Source: Phycisphaerae bacterium (GTDB taxonomy: Bacteria > Planctomycetota > Phycisphaerae > UBA1845 > UTPLA1). From it: 22,634 nt of DNA. Shown one piece after another: positions 1 to 7,493 of the stretch. Location of the stretch: contig JAFGQA010000267.1 of assembly GCA_016935885.1 (NCBI GenBank), forward strand, positions 1 through 22,634, in the 5' to 3' direction. Within the stretch, counting starts at the first letter, position 1, and every line of letters begins with the position of its first letter. Made by a program: the position numbers and the translations under genes. The notes below the pieces were generated by a model. The model was not told the DNA's origin and did not search any database. It was given only the letters and a program-made list of their open reading frames with translations.

Positions 1-65
1 CCCCGACCTTGGTCGGGGGGCACGTTCTCACGGACATCCGGCTGCCCCCCGGCCAAGGCCGGGGG
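1..65. repeat. Pair of short perfect hairpins with different stems
   Basis: Two palindromes stand side by side. The first (1-18) pairs CCCCGACC with GGTCGGGG across a TT loop. The second (46-65) pairs CCCCCGGCC with GGCCGGGGG across an AA loop. The layout is the same but the stem sequence differs, so base pairing rather than sequence is kept. There is no T-run after either, so they look more like REP-type repeats than a classic terminator, although they could end transcription entering from the left. Confidence 0.6.
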
Positions 66-239
66 CTCTTGAACGTCGCTGCAAGCTAATCTGCCTTGGG
101 CGATCTCAAGTTCCTCGCCATACCTACTCAAATGACGCACACCCATCTTTACGCAACGCGCCCTGAAGCGCCCGCAGAGGCTCGCGTGACACCTCAGTCG
201 CCGGCGCGGATTGTCTTGAACACAGACCAGGAGATGGCC

Positions 240-1433
240 ATGTCGGCGGGTCGGATCGATTTCCCTTGCACGGTTGAGTTGGGGCGCGGACTTGAGGGCG
301 CGATCACGAACGTGACCCGAATCGGGCACGTCGACGGCGAGGAGGGCAAGCTGATCCTCCGCGGCTACTCGATCGAGGACCTGTGCGCCCATGCCTCGTT
401 TGAGGAGGTCGCACACCTGCTGCTGTTCGGCGAACTGCCCAGCGGCAACGATCTGGCGGAATTCGAACAGAAGCTGCGGGAGAGCGCCGACCTGCCCGAG
501 CCCGTCATCCGCCTGATCGAGTCGATGCCACCAGACGCCCACCCGATGAACGTCCTACAGTCGGCCGTCGCCGCCCTGGCGTGTTACGACAAGGAATGCC
601 AGGCGGTCACGCGGCACACGTCCGACCCGGCCAAGGCGCTGCCCGTGGAGACGGAGGTCGCCATCCGAGTCCTGGCCCGGACGCGCACGGCCGCGTCGGC
701 CATCGCTCGGGCCAGGATGGGCAAGCCTCCGCTGGAACCTGTCCCGGGACTAAGCTTCACCGGTAACTACCTGTACATGATGAACGGCGAACGGCCGGAC
801 GAGATGACCGAGCGCGTGATGGAGCTGGCCCTGATCATGCAGGCCGATCACGGCATGAGCACCTCGACATTCACCGCGATGGTTGTTCACAGCACTTTGT
901 CTGATCTGTACTCCACGATCGCGGCGGCGATCGGCTCCTTGCGCGGGCCTCTCCACGGGGGCGCTTACGAGGCGGCGCTGGCGGACCTGATGACGATCGG
1001 ATCGCCGGACAACGTCGAACGATGGGTCGAGAAGCGTATGGCCTCAGGTCAAAGGATCATCGGGTTCGGCCACCGCGTCTACCGGACCCACGACCCCCGC
1101 GTCGGCCTTCTGAAGCGCCGCGCGGAGGCCTTGTGCAGGCGAAGGGGCTTGGAGGACCTGTTCAAGACGGCCGCCAAGGTGGACAAGACCGTCTGTGCCG
1201 CCATGGCGAAGAAGGGCAGGAAGATCTTCCCGAATATCAGTTTCTACTCGGGCGTTTTGTATCACGCCCTCGGCATTGCGCCGCCGCTGTTTCCGGTGGT
1301 CTTCGCCGTGGCCCGAACGGCCGGATGGCTGGCTCGCGTACTGGAGTACCTGCCGGAAAACCGTCTCTTTTGCCCCACGGCGGCTTACGCGGGCCCCGCC
1401 GATCGGCCGTACGTCCCCATTGACAGGCGATAG
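240..1433 (+). CDS. Citrate synthase family protein with altered active site
   Basis: The protein belongs to the citrate synthase family (gltA/citZ type), which condenses oxaloacetate and acetyl-CoA to citrate in the cytoplasm. The start at 240 gives 397 aa, and AGGAG lies 6 bases upstream. An in-frame ATG at 234 is too close to AGGAG, and the frame runs open back to a TTG at 96 with no ribosome site. Family blocks are clear: GLEGAITNVTRIGHVDGEEG near the N-terminus, GPLHGGAYE (His239), and GFGHRVYRTHDPR (His278 and the substrate Arg287). The block that normally reads PNVDFYSG reads PNISFYSG, so the catalytic Asp (E. coli D362) is Ser334. The RP Arg that binds substrate (E. coli R387) is Cys378. 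The usual HADHE reads QADHG. The fold is certain; ordinary citrate synthase activity is doubtful. It could be a paralogue with another substrate or a regulatory role. Confidence 0.9.
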   Translation: MSAGRIDFPCTVELGRGLEGAITNVTRIGHVDGEEGKLILRGYSIEDLCAHASFEEVAHLLLFGELPSGNDLAEFEQKLRESADLPEPVIRLIESMPPDAHPMNVLQSAVAALACYDKECQAVTRHTSDPAKALPVETEVAIRVLARTRTAASAIARARMGKPPLEPVPGLSFTGNYLYMMNGERPDEMTERVMELALIMQADHGMSTSTFTAMVVHSTLSDLYSTIAAAIGSLRGPLHGGAYEAALADLMTIGSPDNVERWVEKRMASGQRIIGFGHRVYRTHDPRVGLLKRRAEALCRRRGLEDLFKTAAKVDKTVCAAMAKKGRKIFPNISFYSGVLYHALGIAPPLFPVVFAVARTAGWLARVLEYLPENRLFCPTAAYAGPADRPYVPIDRR

Positions 1434-1681
1434 AGACGGCCGGTCCACCGCGGCGCCGCCGGTACGGACCGTGTCGTGATGGGCGAGACGCCCGTGCCGC
1501 GGGCGCTTTGGGATGCACCCCTAACACTACATGGGTTCTCGGTTTAATCGGCGGTGCCGCGCGACCGCACCCCACAGGAATCGTTCAGTCCGGCTTCTCG
1601 CGGAGATGCCGGACAGCCCCTGCGGCGTGGGAGTCCTGCGTTGGAGCCGAGCGGGCCCCCGAGATTCCTCGAAAAGCCGGT

Positions 1682-1710
1682 TTGCTTGGCCGATATGCTC
1701 CGGGTATACT
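1682..1710 (+). promoter_or_regulatory. Sigma70-type promoter, probably for rpsA
   Basis: TTGCTT (1682-1687) and TATACT (1705-1710) are separated by exactly 17 bases. Each matches the consensus hexamer at four or five positions. The next gene downstream is rpsA, so a transcript from here would have a leader of about 330 bases. Seen in sequence only. Confidence 0.6.
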
Positions 1711-1927
1711 AACGGGCTTCCGCCCATGGTACTGATATTCGTCCGCGGGTGGTCCGCTGACGGGCCGTGGAGTGGGAATACCAGGACCTCGGGCGTGAGT
1801 GCCATTCCCAGACTGTGGCCCCGCGTGGCGCAGGCGTCTGAGCTTGTGCCGGCAATGCGTTTGGCCGGGGCGCCACAGACGGGCATTCGGACGGGCGCTT
1901 GTTGCTCGGGGTCGCTCGGCAAACAGT

Positions 1928-1948
1928 GCACCGGCGAGACGCCGGTGC
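1928..1948. repeat. Perfect hairpin repeat, GCACCGGCG type
   Basis: GCACCGGCG pairs perfectly with CGCCGGTGC across an AGA loop. A similar GGCGAGACGCC core occurs near 1481-1493, so this looks like a dispersed short palindrome. It lies in the rpsA leader and could influence transcript structure. Confidence 0.55.
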
Positions 1949-2045
1949 TACATTGGTCTGGCTTCCGACGGTTGCCACATGCCGAGACACAGCTTTTGGT
2001 TTGCGTGCGGCGCCGGTGTCGGACGCCACGGAGACGGATGTTCTG

Positions 2046-4016
2046 ATGATTGAGAACGATTTGCTGGCCCAGATCGACATCTCTGAAGATGAGATGAGCG
2101 CGGAGTTGGAGGCAGCGCTCGGCGATGTCCGGGATGCGAAGGAACTCGACAAGGCGATTGACGCTTCGATCGCGGATTTCAAGGCGGAGACCGTCCTGAA
2201 GGGCCGCGTCGTGGGCATCAGTGGGAACGAAGTGGTTGTCGACGTGGGGCTCAAAAGCGAAGGATACGTCCCCCTGCACGAATGGGACGACGCCGCGGAA
2301 GCCAAGCCAGGCGACGAGATCGAAGTTCTGCTCGAGCAGATCGAGGGGGACACAGGCGTCGTCCTGCTGTCGAAGCGGAAGGCCGACCGCATCCGAGGCT
2401 GGGAGCGGGTCCTGTCAACCTGCAACGAGGGCGACAAGGTCAGCGGCAAGTGCATGCGTAAGATCAAGGGCGGCTTGCTCGTCGACATCGGCGTGCCGGT
2501 CTTCCTGCCCGCCAGCCAGGTGGACACGCGGCGTCCCGGCGACGTCGGCGAGTACATCGGGAAGACCATCGAGGCGGTGGTTCTGAAGATCGACCAGGAG
2601 CGCCGCAACATCGTCATCTCCCGACGCAGGCTGATCGAGGTCGAACGGGCCGAGGCCAAGTCCAAGCTGATGGGCTCGCTGAAGGTGGACGACGTCATTG
2701 GGGGCATTGTCAAGAATATCGCTGACTTTGGGGCGTTCATCGATCTTGGAGGCATCGACGGCCTACTGCACATCACCGACATGAGCTGGGATCGAATCTC
2801 GCATCCCTCCGAGCTGCTCAGGATCGACGAGAAGATCAAGGTGAAGGTCCTGAATATCGACAAGGACAAGGAGAAGATCGCCCTGGGTCTCAAGCAGACG
2901 ACGCCCAACCCGTGGGAGGATGTCGAGACCAAGTACCCCATCGGATCCCGTGTCAAGGGCAGTGTGGTGAATCTGGCCAACTACGGGGCCTTTGTGAAGT
3001 TGGAGGGCGGCATCGAGGGGTTGGTCCACATCTCCGAGATGTCCTGGACGCGGCGCATCAGCCACCCATCGGAGATGCTGAAGGTTGGCAGTGAGATCGA
3101 GGTCGTTGTCCTGGAGATCAACAAGGATAAGCAGGAGATCTCACTCGGCATCAAACAGACCGAAACAAACCCGTGGACGCGCGTCGCCGAGAAGTATCCC
3201 CCCAACACGGTCGTTGACGGCAAGGTCCGGAACCTCACGAACTACGGCGCCTTCGTCGAGATCGAGGAGGGCATCGACGGCCTTCTGCACGTTTCAGACA
3301 TGAGTTGGACGAAGAAGGTCAGTCATCCGTCGGAGATGATCAAGAAGAATGAAGACATCAAGTGCGTCGTCCTGTCGGTGGATCAGGACAAGCAGCGGAT
3401 CGCCCTTGGGCTGAAGCAGTTGACGGAGGATCCGTGGCTAAACGCCGTGCCTGAGCGGTACATCCCGGGCATGATCGTACAGGGCAAGGTGACCAAGATC
3501 ACCAACTTCGGCGTGTTCGTCGAGTTGGAGCAGGATCTGGAGGGTCTGTTGCACGTATCCGAACTCACCGACCGCAAGATCGAGGACCCGCATGATGAGG
3601 TCGAGATCGGCCAGCGGCTCGAAGTCAAGATCCTCCGGGTCGACACCAACGAGCGGAAGATCGGGCTGTCGAAGAAGCGCGCGGATTGGGCCGGCGACAG
3701 CGCTGAAGATGGCGGAGGAGGACCGAAGGCCGGTGGCCCACCCAAGGCGCGGCGCGGCGGCCTCCACGGCGCCGGCGAGGCGACCACCGACTTCATCAGC
3801 CCCACGGCCCTTCTCAGCGACACCCGGGCGGACCGGCAGCGGGCCCCGGCACCAACTCCAGATCAGGATGGCGACAAGAGCGCGGTCACCACATCATCTG
3901 ACCAGGATACGCCCCCCTCTTCAGAGGCGGCGGCGCCATCGGAGGACGGGTCTGGTTCGGAGGCTCAGTCGGTTTCGGAGGCCCAGCCGGATGAAGCCCA
4001 GCCGGAAGGGTCCTAG
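2046..4016 (+). CDS. rpsA: 30S ribosomal protein S1
   Basis: Ribosomal protein S1 binds mRNA on the 30S subunit and helps start translation, especially on messages with weak Shine-Dalgarno sequences. The 656-aa product has six S1 RNA-binding domains, at about residues 48-112, 129-196, 214-284, 300-371, 387-458 and 474-545. The last four carry typical blocks such as FGAFIDLGGIDGLLHITDMSW. The first two are divergent, as usual for the ribosome-binding half. After residue 547 comes a Gly/Pro/Ser/Glu-rich, low-complexity acidic tail of about 110 residues with repeated SEAQ units. The start at 2046 is chosen because the S1-like acidic N-terminus begins there; an upstream TTG at 1899 adds a stretch with no family likeness. 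GGAG at 2030-2033 is rather far away (12 bases) and better suits the mini-ORF ATG at 2038, so reinitiation may be involved. Confidence 0.95.
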   Translation: MIENDLLAQIDISEDEMSAELEAALGDVRDAKELDKAIDASIADFKAETVLKGRVVGISGNEVVVDVGLKSEGYVPLHEWDDAAEAKPGDEIEVLLEQIEGDTGVVLLSKRKADRIRGWERVLSTCNEGDKVSGKCMRKIKGGLLVDIGVPVFLPASQVDTRRPGDVGEYIGKTIEAVVLKIDQERRNIVISRRRLIEVERAEAKSKLMGSLKVDDVIGGIVKNIADFGAFIDLGGIDGLLHITDMSWDRISHPSELLRIDEKIKVKVLNIDKDKEKIALGLKQTTPNPWEDVETKYPIGSRVKGSVVNLANYGAFVKLEGGIEGLVHISEMSWTRRISHPSEMLKVGSEIEVVVLEINKDKQEISLGIKQTETNPWTRVAEKYPPNTVVDGKVRNLTNYGAFVEIEEGIDGLLHVSDMSWTKKVSHPSEMIKKNEDIKCVVLSVDQDKQRIALGLKQLTEDPWLNAVPERYIPGMIVQGKVTKITNFGVFVELEQDLEGLLHVSELTDRKIEDPHDEVEIGQRLEVKILRVDTNERKIGLSKKRADWAGDSAEDGGGGPKAGGPPKARRGGLHGAGEATTDFISPTALLSDTRADRQRAPAPTPDQDGDKSAVTTSSDQDTPPSSEAAAPSEDGSGSEAQSVSEAQPDEAQPEGS

Positions 4017-4337
4017 AATACTCCCGCGGCATCCGAATCGCCTCTTGACACTCGGGAGCATCCGGGCATTACTGATTGTCAGCCGTCGGCTTTCGGCCGA
4101 AGTAAGGGGAAGCGGCCTTACGCCGGTAGCTCAGCGCCGATAGGAGCCGCGCAGGAGAAACGAGGACGGTCGCCCCGCCTGCCTGCGGGCAGGTCCGCCA
4201 AGCGGCACGATAGCTTATGTTTTTCCGGCGCGATGCCTTGGCTCACGGCTCAACGCCGACAGTGGCATAGAGCTCAGCGCGGTGGTGCTTGGTAGCTCGG
4301 CGACGGTAGCTGGTAGGTACCTGGGGAGGTCTGAGCC
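4017..4337. other. Intergenic region upstream of the sigma factor gene
   Basis: No gene is seen. TTGACA at 4045-4050 is followed after 17 bases by ATTACT (4068-4073), a weak -10 that may form the promoter of the sigma factor gene. A 31-base palindromic repeat lies at 4176-4206. The stretch around 4120 contains GGTAGCTCAG, which resembles the start of a tRNA D-arm, but no tRNA can be folded. Confidence 0.45.
4176..4206 (+). repeat. 31-bp palindromic repeat, copy 1
   Basis: The element contains CCTGC and GCAGG arms followed by TCCGCCAAGCGGC. It matches the copy at 5580-5610 on the opposite strand at 30 of 31 bases. The two copies flank the sigma factor gene in inverted orientation. Probably a dispersed genome repeat. 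Confidence 0.7.
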
Positions 4338-4340
4338 ATC
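4325..4340 (+). promoter_or_regulatory. Strong Shine-Dalgarno placed before an ATC start codon
   Basis: GGAGGT (4325-4330) is a near-perfect ribosome site. Seven bases later comes ATC (4338-4340), the first codon after the in-frame stop TGA at 4332-4334. No ATG, GTG or TTG lies at a suitable distance in this frame; the next possible start, TTG at 4356, has no ribosome site. The spacing makes ATC the probable initiation codon. Confidence 0.6.
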
Positions 4341-5219
4341 ACAGTCGAACCCGGCTTGCAGCAGTACCTGAAGCAGATCAACGAGTCTGCACTGCTCACC
4401 GCGGAGCAGGAGCGTGATCTCGCTGAAGCTATCGCCACTGGCGTCCGGGCGTCGGCGCGTTTTGCCCGCGGCGAGGTCTCGCTCGCGGAGAGAGAGGAGC
4501 TGGAGCGGCAAGGCGGCGCAGCCCGCGAGCGGATGATCCGTTCGAATCTGCGTCTCGTCGTCAACATCGCCAAAACATACTCCAACCGCGGGATGCCACT
4601 GGCCGACCTCATCGAGGAGGGCAACCTGGGGTTGCTCCGGGCGGTGGAGGGCTTCGATCCGGACATGGGCTCCCGGTTCAGCACTTACGCAAGCTGGTGG
4701 ATCAAGCAGGCCATCAAGCGGGCGCTCATCAACACGGTCCAACCGGTGCACATCCCGGCCTACATGGTCGAGATGATCGCCCGCTGGAAGCAGGCCCATA
4801 GCCAGCTTTCCGAGGAGCTCGGTCACTCGCCCTCAATCCAGGAGATCGCGGGGCGCATGCAGATGCCTGAGCAGAAGGTCCGGATCATCAAGCGGGCCGT
4901 CCGCGCGTTCAGCGCGCCGACCCAATCGACTGGTGGCGACACCGGCCAGGGCCTATCCGAGATCCTGGAGGACGACAGGGCTCCCACACCCCAGCAAGCC
5001 GTCTTCAGCGCCGCTGAATCGGAGTTGATCCAAAGGCTGGTCAATCAGTTGGATGACCGCGAGGCGACGATCCTCAGGCTGCGCTACGGCCTCGGGGATG
5101 ACGAGCCGATGACCTTGAAGAACATCGGTGTGAAGATCGGTCTTACGCGCGAGCGCGTTCGCCAAATCGAAGCCGAAGCCCTCCGGAAACTCGAAGGCGC
5201 CCTTCTGGAGTATCGGTAG
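4338..5219 (+). CDS. RNA polymerase sigma factor, sigma70 family (RpoD/SigA-like)
   Basis: A primary-type or group 2 sigma factor that directs RNA polymerase to -35/-10 promoters. From ATC at 4338 it has 293 aa and begins (M)TVEPGLQQYLKQINES, the usual region 1.2 start for short sigma factors; from TTG at 4356 it would lose VEPG and have 287 aa. Region 2 is present as NLRLVVNIAKTYSNRGMPL and FSTYASWWIKQAIKRAL (core and -10 binding). Region 3 follows, and region 4 has the HTH with LTRERVRQIEAEALRKLE for the -35 box. Region 1.1 is missing. A charged insertion (ASARFARGEVSLAEREELER) lies between regions 1.2 and 2. It is monocistronic, with large gaps on both sides. Family assignment is secure; whether it is the housekeeping sigma of the genome cannot be told here. 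Confidence 0.93.
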   Translation: MTVEPGLQQYLKQINESALLTAEQERDLAEAIATGVRASARFARGEVSLAEREELERQGGAARERMIRSNLRLVVNIAKTYSNRGMPLADLIEEGNLGLLRAVEGFDPDMGSRFSTYASWWIKQAIKRALINTVQPVHIPAYMVEMIARWKQAHSQLSEELGHSPSIQEIAGRMQMPEQKVRIIKRAVRAFSAPTQSTGGDTGQGLSEILEDDRAPTPQQAVFSAAESELIQRLVNQLDDREATILRLRYGLGDDEPMTLKNIGVKIGLTRERVRQIEAEALRKLEGALLEYR

Positions 5220-5359
5220 AGAGGATTGGACGCGACCAAGGCGGTAGCGTGCAGGATAAAAGGGCTGCCCCTACCTCGGATCACTCGTATCCTCGACCCG
5301 TCGAAGCCCAAGACCCTTGAATCCTCAAACCCTGAATCCTCGAATCCTGCTAGTCTAAA

Positions 5360-5388
5360 TTGACATCGTGCGAATCGGTTGTTAGAAA
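5360..5388 (+). promoter_or_regulatory. Sigma70-type promoter, probably for the mla operon
   Basis: A perfect -35 TTGACA (5360-5365) is followed after 17 bases by TAGAAA (5383-5388), four of six matches to the -10 consensus. mlaE begins about 310 bases downstream, with no other gene between. Confidence 0.55.
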
Positions 5389-5579
5389 CTCAAACTGACC
5401 GGTTCTTGCGAAGACGAGCCATGGACCTGAAGCCCAGGGCTCACTCATGTTGACGGCAACCCTTGCTGACGCCGGTTGCTCTGCGTATGCGGCAACTGAC
5501 GACTGAGGCGTCGCGCAGGAATAACATGACCGATTGTGCCGCTTGGTCCGCTGTGCCGCTTGGCTGGCCTGCTTGGCTT

Positions 5580-5610
5580 GCCGTTTGGCGGACCTGCCCG
5601 CAGGCAGGCG
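5580..5610 (-). repeat. 31-bp palindromic repeat, copy 2 (inverted)
   Basis: The reverse complement matches 4176-4206 at 30 of 31 bases; the only difference is A for G in CCGCCAACGGC. It contains a GCCTGC/GCAGGC palindrome. It lies upstream of mlaE. Confidence 0.7.
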
Positions 5611-5697
5611 CGTCAACCGTTTACGTTGTTTCTGGGCGGCTCCTGAGAACTGAGGACTGAGAATCGTCGTGCGTCAACCTCGCCGTGGAGGTGTGCG

Positions 5698-6528
5698 GTG
5701 TCGAGTCTCGAAGGCGGTCTGCTGTCCCGCACAGGGCTCCGTGTCACGCGGGGTGTCGACGGGTTCGGGACGTTCTGGGTCTTCGCGGGACGCACCTTCT
5801 CCTGGACGCTCCGCGGCGCCTTGCACAAAGAGAACTGGCGCCTGCTCGCGCCCCAGTTGTTCGAGGTCGGCTACCGGTCGCTGCCGGTGATCCTCATCAC
5901 AGGTGCCTTCGTCGGCATGGTCCTCGCCGTGCAGGCCATTGAGCAATTCCGCGCCGTCGGCATGGAGGAGCGAATGGGGGCGGTCGTCAACCTGTCGGTC
6001 GTCCGCGAATTGGGACCGGTGCTCGCCGGGATCATGCTGGCCGGCCGAATCGGCGGTGCCCTGACGGCCGAGCTGGGCACAATGAACGTCACCGAGCAGA
6101 TCGACGCCCTCCGCACCATGGGCGTGGACCCGATCCGATATCTCGTCGTGCCGCGTGTCCTGGCGTGTTTTCTGCTGACACCATTCCTCACGCTGTATGC
6201 CGACCTGACGGGCTGCATCGGCGGCTGGTTCGTGTCGGTCGTCCAGGGCGGCGTGGCCAGCGGGCCGTTTTGGGAATACACGCGTGAGGCGGTGGACAAT
6301 TTCGACCTGTTCAGCGGCGTGCTCAAGAGCTTCTTCTTTGGTGCCGCGCTGGGGCTCATCAGTTGCTTCAGGGGATTCACCTGTCGCCCCGGGGCCGCGG
6401 GCGTCGGTCGGGCGTGCACCGAGGCGTTCGTGGCGTCGTTTATCGCGATTCTCGCGTTGGATTACTTGCTGGCCGTCGTATTGCAGGCCATCAGCGTCGG
6501 CCTGTGGGGCTTCCGGTCGTTGTTGTGA
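5698..6528 (+). CDS. mlaE: ABC transporter permease, MlaE family
   Basis: MlaE is the inner-membrane permease of the MlaFEDB-type phospholipid transporter, which moves lipids between the inner membrane and the outer envelope. The 276-aa product has the MlaE-family core: a region of about residues 60-90 with GAFVGMVLAVQA, the block VRELGPVLAGIMLAGRIGGA, then GTMNVTEQIDALRTMGVDP, followed by hydrophobic helices to the C-terminus. The GTG start at 5698 is chosen because GGAGGT lies 5 bases upstream. mlaF and mlaD follow on the same strand, giving a complete permease, ATPase and MCE subunit set; no mlaB or mlaC is seen. The region before residue 50 is variable. Assignment is secure. Confidence 0.94.
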   Translation: MSSLEGGLLSRTGLRVTRGVDGFGTFWVFAGRTFSWTLRGALHKENWRLLAPQLFEVGYRSLPVILITGAFVGMVLAVQAIEQFRAVGMEERMGAVVNLSVVRELGPVLAGIMLAGRIGGALTAELGTMNVTEQIDALRTMGVDPIRYLVVPRVLACFLLTPFLTLYADLTGCIGGWFVSVVQGGVASGPFWEYTREAVDNFDLFSGVLKSFFFGAALGLISCFRGFTCRPGAAGVGRACTEAFVASFIAILALDYLLAVVLQAISVGLWGFRSLL

Positions 6529-6534
6529 GGAGGA

Positions 6535-6616
6535 ACCACAGAGACGACAGAGGACGCAGAGAAGAAGAAGATCAAGAAGACTCTGTGGTCTCTGTGGTCT
6601 CTGTGATCTCTGTGGT
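6535..6616. repeat. CTCTGTGGT 9-bp tandem repeat forming a hairpin before mlaF
   Basis: Four tandem 9-mers, CTCTGTGGT twice, CTCTGTGAT, then CTCTGTGGT, occupy 6581-6616. The complementary ACCACAGAG is at 6535-6543, with related words up to 6561. The arms can form a long imperfect hairpin. The 3' arm ends one base before the GAGGT that adjoins the mlaF ATG, so folding could limit ribosome access. The words look like a dispersed planctomycete-type repeat. Confidence 0.7.
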
Positions 6617-6621
6617 GAGGT

Positions 6622-7422
6622 ATGAGCGTCGAAACCACGAAAGACGACATTCCCCACGATGGCGCGATCATAGAGTTGCGCGGCGTGAGCAAGCGATTCG
6701 GCTCGTTGCAGGTGCTCGACGACGTCAGCCTGGCGCTGGCTGGCGGGCAGACGACAGTCGTCATCGGCGAGTCCGGCACTGGCAAGAGCGTCTTGCTCAA
6801 GCACGTTGTCGCTCTGCTCCGTCCCGATGAGGGGGAGGTCCATTTCCACGGGCGGCGCATCGACAACCGATCCGAGCCGGACTTGGTCGCGGTTCGCCGG
6901 CGGTTCGGCTTTCTGTTCCAGATGTGCGCGCTGTTCGACTCGATGACGGTGGCCCAAAACGTGGGCTTCCCGCTGACCGAGCACACGCGCTGCACCGCCG
7001 AGAAGGTCGCGGAGACGGTTGCGCAGAAGCTCCGCCTGGTCGGGCTGGACGGTCTGCAAAGGCAGCGTCCTGGCGAGTTGTCCGGCGGTCAGAAGAAGCG
7101 GGTCGCCCTGGCTCGGGCGATCGCCTTGGACCCCGAGGTCGTCTTGTATGACGAGCCGACCACCGGATTGGACCCGGTCCGGGCGGATGTGATCAACGAG
7201 TTGATCCTGAAGCTGAAACGGGAACTGCACGTAACGAGCGTGGTCGTCACGCACGACATGACCAGCGCCTACAAGGTCGCCGATCGGATCGTGATGCTGC
7301 ACGGCGGCAAGATCATCGCGGATGGCACACCGGACTGGTTCCGAACGTGTGATGACGCCCGTGTTCGTCGATTCGTCGATGGCCGAGCCGATCCGGAGGA
7401 CTTGGCCGCGCTCGAGCCGTAG
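6622..7422 (+). CDS. mlaF: ABC transporter ATP-binding protein, MlaF family
   Basis: This is the ATPase that powers the MlaE/MlaD lipid transporter on the cytoplasmic face of the inner membrane. The 266-aa product has every ABC motif: Walker A GESGTGKS (49-56), Q-loop Gln100, signature LSGGQ (153-157), Walker B VVLYDE (173-178), D-loop with GLDP, and the H-loop His211. The GLDPVRADVINELI stretch is typical of the MlaF/Mkl family. The start is ATG at 6622; GAGGT directly touches it, which is poor spacing, and an upstream hairpin repeat fills the whole gap after mlaE. Translation may therefore depend on coupling to mlaE or be tuned by the hairpin. mlaD follows after 71 bases. Confidence 0.94.
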   Translation: MSVETTKDDIPHDGAIIELRGVSKRFGSLQVLDDVSLALAGGQTTVVIGESGTGKSVLLKHVVALLRPDEGEVHFHGRRIDNRSEPDLVAVRRRFGFLFQMCALFDSMTVAQNVGFPLTEHTRCTAEKVAETVAQKLRLVGLDGLQRQRPGELSGGQKKRVALARAIALDPEVVLYDEPTTGLDPVRADVINELILKLKRELHVTSVVVTHDMTSAYKVADRIVMLHGGKIIADGTPDWFRTCDDARVRRFVDGRADPEDLAALEP

Positions 7423-7493
7423 CCAGGATTTGAAGGCTTGCGAGTTCAGGGCCCCGAGGTCGGAAGGTGCTGTAGCAGTAACAAGGTGATCCG

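Larger units (their letters stand above)
1434..2045. other. Intergenic region and long rpsA leader
   Basis: About 610 bp with no convincing gene; open frames here lack ribosome sites and known domains. It holds short GC hairpins near 1481-1493 (GGGCG/CGCCC) and at 1928-1948, a good sigma70-type promoter at 1682-1710, and a leader of roughly 330 bases before rpsA. The leader ends in a two-codon mini-ORF (ATG TTC TGA, 2038-2046) that overlaps the rpsA start codon. Confidence 0.6.
5220..5697. other. Intergenic region upstream of mlaE
   Basis: About 480 bp without a convincing gene. It contains a short degenerate direct repeat of the type GAATCCTC around 5310-5348, a good promoter at 5360-5388, a run of GCCGCTTGG-like words around 5538-5580, a 31-bp palindromic repeat at 5580-5610, and an ACTGAGGACTGAG-type word near 5650. 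Confidence 0.55.

Noticed and set aside
96..239. N-terminal extension of the citrate synthase homologue
   Set aside because: No ribosome site and no family likeness; AGGAG before the ATG at 240 is better.
1709..2980. Long - strand frame over rpsA
   Set aside because: Ser/Arg-rich low-quality translation opposite the S1 domains; a shadow frame.
4115..4210. tRNA-like start (GGTAGCTCAG)
   Set aside because: No anticodon arm, T-arm (GGTTCGAATCC-like) or acceptor pairing can be found downstream.
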